The notes beneath the pieces are model-generated. The model saw only the letters and a program-made list of their open reading frames with translations, was not told where the DNA came from and did no database searches. Positions 6,127-9,746 of a stretch of DNA of 9,746 nt are shown one piece after another. The position numbers and the translations under genes were made by a program. This stretch comes from JBCCQH01 sp039024435 (GTDB lineage Bacteria; Bacteroidota; Bacteroidia; J057; JADKCL01). Position 1 is the stretch's first letter. Each line of letters begins with the position of its first letter. Location: contig JBCCQH010000168.1 of assembly GCA_039024435.1 (NCBI GenBank), positions 1 through 9,746 of the forward strand. Reading direction: 5' to 3'.

Positions 6127-9100
6127 TCAAATTTTTTCCACGTTTCCTTCCGGGAGGAAGAACAGATAGGCGTCGACGGTTTCCCAACCGAGGTCGAGGA
6201 GGGTAGCGCGGTAATGCTTGAGGCCCTCGCGGTCGGGCTTGCCGCGTTCGGAATCCACAAAGTTGATGAGGGTGGCTTTTTCCTTTCCGTCCAATACGAC
6301 CCGGTCCGCGGCGTAAATTTTACCGCTGGGGGACAGAACTTCGGCTTTTTTCTTGGTCACGTAGCGTTCATCGAACCAGTCTCGCAAAGGCGGTTCCATT
6401 AGCATGCGATCCAGGTGCTCTTCGATGCGGTCCTTCTGGGCTTCATCGATCAGGCCATTTTCCTGAAATTCGGTGATGAACAGGGGTAGATTTTCCGATT
6501 CCGATAGGTTCCGCAGTACTTCGCCCATGACCGTGGCCTCCGAGATGTCCCCGCGGATCTGCCCTTCACCGCTTTCCCAGTACTTTTTGAAGTTGCGCTC
6601 GATGCGAATGCGGTCACGCCAGCGTTCGGAGATGAATTCCGGAGCTTGCAATGCCCCTTCGCCGGTCGATTGTTCCCCCGGCGGAATCGGGAAGCCCGAC
6701 TCGTACACGTCTTCGTCTGCCCGATCAAAGCCGGGTTCTTCCAGGACAAAATTGATCAGATCACTCGCCCGGCGCATGTCCTTCTGCGTGGGCGCTTCCG
6801 CCGACTTGCGGGGTCGGGGCTTGGGTAGATAAATGTAGAGGCGCTCCCGGGGCCGGGTAAACGCTACGTAAAGCAGATTGAGGTTGTCGAGAACCGTTTT
6901 GTTCACCTCATCGGTGTAGCTCTCCCGAAAGGCGGTGACTTCGAGGTCCTTCCGGGTGGGAACCAGGTAAGCATCCGGATACTCGGGAAAGGCCTCTCCG
7001 GCGTTGGCCCAGAAGGCGCTGTCGGCTTTGGGCTGGATGCTCCAATTGACGAAGGGCAGGATGACCACTGGGTATTCCAGTCCTTTTGACTTGTGGATGG
7101 TGATGATCTCCACGGCTTCCTCCCCTTCCGGAACGACCACGGAAAACTTTTCTTTTTTGTCATCCCAATAGCGGATAAATTCGCCCAGATCCGGCTTCTT
7201 GCGCTCGGAAAATTCCAATACGACGTCGAGAAAGTGCTGCACAAAGGCGGGCGCCACTGACCGCAGGTCAAATATCTGCACGATTTCTTCGGTGAGCTCG
7301 TACAACGGCATTTGGTCGAGTTTATAGCTCAATTTCTTAAAGGCGACCGGCAATTGCTCAAATACCGCCTGGATCGGCTTTTCGTCCTGCAGCAACTCAC
7401 GGATGCGCTCGTCCAGTCTGACATTCAGCTCTTTGTCCCGGTGGAGATAAAGTAAAAAATAATGCAAGATCTCCGCCCGGGCAATCGCATCTGTCGCGTC
7501 CACCAGGAAGCGAAACAAACTCACAATGAATCCGACCACCGGTTCCAGGTGCAGCACAATCGACTCTGAGGAGATCACCCGAATGCCATTTTCCGAAAGG
7601 TATTGCGCAGCAATTGTGCCCTCCTCCCGCCGCCGCACCAGCAAAGCGATGTCCTTGAGGCGGTAGCCTTCCCGGCGCAGATCCAGGATGGTATCCAGCG
7701 TCCGCTCCAGGGCCCGCTCCCGGAATTCATCAATTTTGCCTTCTTCCAGCATCGCAACTTGGACAAAGCCTTCCCCCTCGTTCCCGGGGCGAATCTTTTG
7801 CTCGAAATCCGTGTAGATCTGGCGCACGTCCTCGTTTGATTGCAGGAGATCCCGGGCGGCACCGAAGAAACGGTTGTTGAAATCGACCACGTACTCCTTG
7901 CTGCGGTAATTGCGTCCCAAGATCCGCGGCTCGACGTCCAGCTTGACCGGCGCCACCACTTCCAGCAGGTCCACCTCGCCTCCCCGCCAGCGGTAAATCG
8001 CCTGCTTGGAATCGCCGACCAGCAGCAAACTTCCCCCCGCCTCCACATCCTGCCGGATGTACTGCAGCAGCGGTTGCAGATTTACCCATTGCAACAAAGA
8101 GGTATCTTGAAATTCATCCAGCAGATAGTGCCGGAACCGTTCACCCAGTCGCCAGTAGATGTAGTCGGGCGTTTCTTCCTGGAGCAGCCCCGCGATTTTG
8201 TTCTGAAAATCAGAAATGTGGACCAGGCTGTTCTGGGTTTTGTGCAGTTCCAACAGGTCTTCTACCTGCTTGATGACCGCCATCGAATGGATGTTTTCGT
8301 AGGCATAGGCGGCGGTCAGGTAGCGCTCAAATTCCTGAGCGTGAAATTGGAGCATGTCCTCGATCACTTGGCGCAATCCGCTCTCCATCACCGCTTCAAT
8401 CTGGGCCCGGGTGTCTTTTTTCGCCCATTTTTGATTGGTGTACGCATTGACGAAACTTTTTGACTCCAGAAGGTCGCGGTAGCCCGTAGGCGTTTTGCGT
8501 TGGGTGAGCTTGCCAAAAATCCGCGCCCAGGTTCGGCTCCCTCCGGCAAAAGATTCCAGCGCGATGCCCGATTGCCGAATCAGAGCCTCCCCCTTCTCCC
8601 CTAGCATTTTCATTCGTTCCGGGAAGATCTCCGCCTGTTCCTTGATGTACTCAATGAAGGTCACAAAACGCTCTTGTTCGAGTCCCTTGAGCTGATTGAG
8701 AAACGGCTTGCTGTTTTCGTAAAACAACTGCCGCGCGACTTCGGTCACGTCGCGGTCTACATTCCAGCCGCTTTCCTGCTTGAGCTTTTCCGCCACGAAG
8801 CGGACCAGAATATCGGTCACGTAGGGATCCCGCCCGATCCCGTCCATCAATTGGTCGATCATCCGGGCGAGCATGGTATCGACCTCGGTTTCCACGTCAA
8901 AACGACTGGGCAGATCAAGGTCCTTGGCAAAGCTGCGGATCAAACGGTGGGTGAAACTGTCAATCGTACTGACGGAAAAATTCCCGTAGTCGTGCAGGAC
9001 GCGGGCCAGGACTTCGATGGCATTGGCCTGGATGTTTTCCGGGGGAATGGTAAATTCTTCCACCATCGCGGCAAACATCGGGCCGTCCTCTCCGGCCGCA

Positions 9101-9300
9101 AGAGCGCGCAACTCACCGATAATCCGCTCCTTCATTTCGCCTGCCGCCTTATTGGTGAAAGTGATGGCCAGCACATTGCGGTAGCGCCGCGGATCGCGCA
9201 GGACCACCCCGAGGAATTCCTTGACCAGGGTAAAAGTCTTGCCGGAACCGGCGGAGGACTTGTAGATCTTAAAGGCAGAGTTTGGCCGAGCAGTTTCCAT
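6127..9300 (-). CDS. UvrD/RecB (AddA-like) superfamily 1 helicase with degenerate C-terminal nuclease module
   Basis: The 1057-residue product has the full set of superfamily 1A helicase motifs: Walker A SSAGSGKT (15-22), motif Ia ITFTNKAAGEMKERI (46-60), Walker B LLDEFQDT (393-400), motif III VGDSKQAIYRWRGG (428-441), motif IV RNYRS (463-467), motif V HKSKGLE (736-742) and motif VI LLYVAFTRPRERL (809-821). The size and the extra C-terminal region (about 890-1057) match Bacteroidota RecB/AddA-like helicase-nucleases that process double-strand DNA ends. The nuclease part keeps the fold pattern (AADRVVLDG with D999, then a terminal YRATLLDLGW helix), but the position of the usual DYK reads NFV (1013-1015) and the expected early histidine is missing near 925-928. 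It therefore looks like an active translocase with an inactive nuclease fold. The usual AddB-type partner is not adjacent. The ATG at 9300 gives an N-terminus of normal length before Walker A. A GGGAGGA abuts this start codon. Confidence 0.9.
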   Translation of the reverse strand: METARPNSAFKIYKSSAGSGKTFTLVKEFLGVVLRDPRRYRNVLAITFTNKAAGEMKERIIGELRALAAGEDGPMFAAMVEEFTIPPENIQANAIEVLARVLHDYGNFSVSTIDSFTHRLIRSFAKDLDLPSRFDVETEVDTMLARMIDQLMDGIGRDPYVTDILVRFVAEKLKQESGWNVDRDVTEVARQLFYENSKPFLNQLKGLEQERFVTFIEYIKEQAEIFPERMKMLGEKGEALIRQSGIALESFAGGSRTWARIFGKLTQRKTPTGYRDLLESKSFVNAYTNQKWAKKDTRAQIEAVMESGLRQVIEDMLQFHAQEFERYLTAAYAYENIHSMAVIKQVEDLLELHKTQNSLVHISDFQNKIAGLLQEETPDYIYWRLGERFRHYLLDEFQDTSLLQWVNLQPLLQYIRQDVEAGGSLLLVGDSKQAIYRWRGGEVDLLEVVAPVKLDVEPRILGRNYRSKEYVVDFNNRFFGAARDLLQSNEDVRQIYTDFEQKIRPGNEGEGFVQVAMLEEGKIDEFRERALERTLDTILDLRREGYRLKDIALLVRRREEGTIAAQYLSENGIRVISSESIVLHLEPVVGFIVSLFRFLVDATDAIARAEILHYFLLYLHRDKELNVRLDERIRELLQDEKPIQAVFEQLPVAFKKLSYKLDQMPLYELTEEIVQIFDLRSVAPAFVQHFLDVVLEFSERKKPDLGEFIRYWDDKKEKFSVVVPEGEEAVEIITIHKSKGLEYPVVILPFVNWSIQPKADSAFWANAGEAFPEYPDAYLVPTRKDLEVTAFRESYTDEVNKTVLDNLNLLYVAFTRPRERLYIYLPKPRPRKSAEAPTQKDMRRASDLINFVLEEPGFDRADEDVYESGFPIPPGEQSTGEGALQAPEFISERWRDRIRIERNFKKYWESGEGQIRGDISEATVMGEVLRNLSESENLPLFITEFQENGLIDEAQKDRIEEHLDRMLMEPPLRDWFDERYVTKKKAEVLSPSGKIYAADRVVLDGKEKATLINFVDSERGKPDREGLKHYRATLLDLGWETVDAYLFFLPEGNVEKI

Positions 9301-9628
9301 TCCTCCCGAAATTACGCGGTTTTGTGGTCATTTTCGGGAGAATTTTCCACAGGACTCAACGCCCATCCTTGGAGCTTTCAATCGGCGGGCATCGATGGGA
9401 TTGCGGAGTTACTCACTTGAAGCCAAACCAGCCGCCGGCAAGCCGGACACAAACCGACCGGCGTCCCCAGTGGGCCATTGGTCGCCCCAAACCCCGCTTA
9501 TTTCGCAGCATTGTCCAGTTCTGCGGGGATCAATGCGGCAGAATCGATTCAAATTGACAAAGACGGGGGAAAGAAATGTGCCCGAAAAAGGCGATCCGCA
9601 GCACGGAAAAGTGGGATGGGGTGGGTAT
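9301..9628. other. Intergenic stretch upstream of the helicase gene, no supported gene
   Basis: Apart from the start-region hairpin, I see no convincing gene here. The short open frames on both strands have low-complexity, non-conserved-looking translations and no start signals. A cluster of three GCCGG/CCGGC elements at 9435-9462 could form small alternative hairpins. GGACTCAAC occurs at 9352-9360 and again at 9641-9649 in the terminator stem. No leftward TAnnTTTG promoter matches perfectly; the closest is TCAATTTG on the minus strand at 9550-9557, without a -33 partner. The helicase promoter should nevertheless lie in this interval. Confidence 0.5.
9303..9340 (-). promoter_or_regulatory. 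Hairpin over the helicase translation start region
   Basis: On the plus strand CTCCCGAAA (9303-9311) and TTTCGGGAG (9332-9340) are exact inverted repeats around a 20-nt loop. In the leftward helicase mRNA the second arm includes the GGGAG just before the ATG (9298-9300), so folding would bury the only purine-rich ribosome binding site. This suggests translational control or masking. The repeat is certain; the regulatory role is inferred. Confidence 0.45.
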
Positions 9629-9673
9629 AAAAAAATTAGGGGACTCAACCACTATTGTGGGAGTCAACCCTAA
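9629..9673 (-). terminator. Rho-independent terminator of a leftward gene beyond the right edge
   Basis: Read leftward, the stem is made of three blocks: TTAGGG with CCCTAA (9668-9673 and 9636-9641), GACTC with GAGTC (9661-9665 and 9642-9646), and CCAC with GTGG (9657-9660 and 9649-9652). It has a 4-nt loop, one AA bulge on each plus-strand arm, and a run of seven Ts directly after the stem (plus-strand As 9629-9635). All 15 stem pairs are Watson-Crick. There is no T-run on the other side, so it works for leftward transcription only. It implies a minus-strand gene ending just right of here. Minus-strand stop codons at 9742-9744 and 9732-9734 are possible ends, but too little is visible to call the gene. 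Confidence 0.8.
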
Positions 9674-9746
9674 CCCTTGCTCTTTCTTGATGTAAAAGTA
9701 GGGAAGCGGGTCGGAAAGGCAAACCCATTCTTACCATTCCCTTACG

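Noticed and set aside
9343..9351. TTTTCCACA, a match to the relaxed DnaA-box consensus.
   Set aside because: A single box without a cluster, AT-rich unwinding region or replication genes; expected by chance.
9395..9673. Overlapping 79-92-codon open frames on both strands in the right intergenic region.
   Set aside because: No start signals or domain-like sequence; the plus-strand frame ends inside the terminator stem.

Overview
The window looks like ordinary chromosomal DNA of a Bacteroidota bacterium, probably a GC-rich member of the Saprospiria (Lewinella-like). That placement is an inference. It rests on three things: a secreted protein ending in a type IX secretion (T9SS) type A sorting domain, a near-perfect Bacteroidota promoter (TTTG, 19 nt, TAATTTTG) in front of it, and moderately high GC with mostly weak Shine-Dalgarno signals. 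No tRNA, rRNA, CRISPR array, insertion sequence or phage gene is visible.

Layout: five rightward genes are followed by one long leftward gene. (1) 230-1588: a stand-alone lysine-ketoglutarate reductase / saccharopine dehydrogenase-like NAD(P) enzyme. (2) 1696-2949: a secreted beta-propeller-like protein with a T9SS sorting domain. (3) 3193-4440: an exported metallophosphoesterase of the ADP-ribose/CDP-alcohol diphosphatase (ADPRM) type, with a C-terminal tail resembling a worn sorting domain. (4) 4499-5110: an AlkB-family Fe(II)/2-oxoglutarate dioxygenase closest in motif pattern to ALKBH8. (5) 5233-6036: a thioredoxin-TPR protein of the CnoX/YbbN type with an intact CGPC site. (6) 6127-9300, minus strand: a 1057-residue UvrD/RecB-type helicase whose C-terminal nuclease module seems to have lost its catalytic residues. 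Positions 9301-9746 are intergenic and end with a clear leftward intrinsic terminator, so another leftward gene should lie just beyond the right edge. Positions 1-229 hold no gene I can support.

The genes do not form one pathway. The set mixes amino-acid metabolism, envelope or secreted proteins, nucleic-acid repair or modification (the AlkB homologue and the helicase) and proteostasis. Genes 3 and 4 are only 58 bp apart and may share a transcript; gene 2 has its own promoter. The most notable structures are non-coding: a 27-position imperfect inverted repeat starting on the base after the cnoX stop codon, a hairpin that would bury the helicase start region, and two short exact palindromes just upstream of genes 3 and 5. 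I found no convincing new multi-gene system. The best leads are the nuclease-dead-looking helicase, the exported ADPRM-like enzyme with its odd tail, and the structured untranslated regions.
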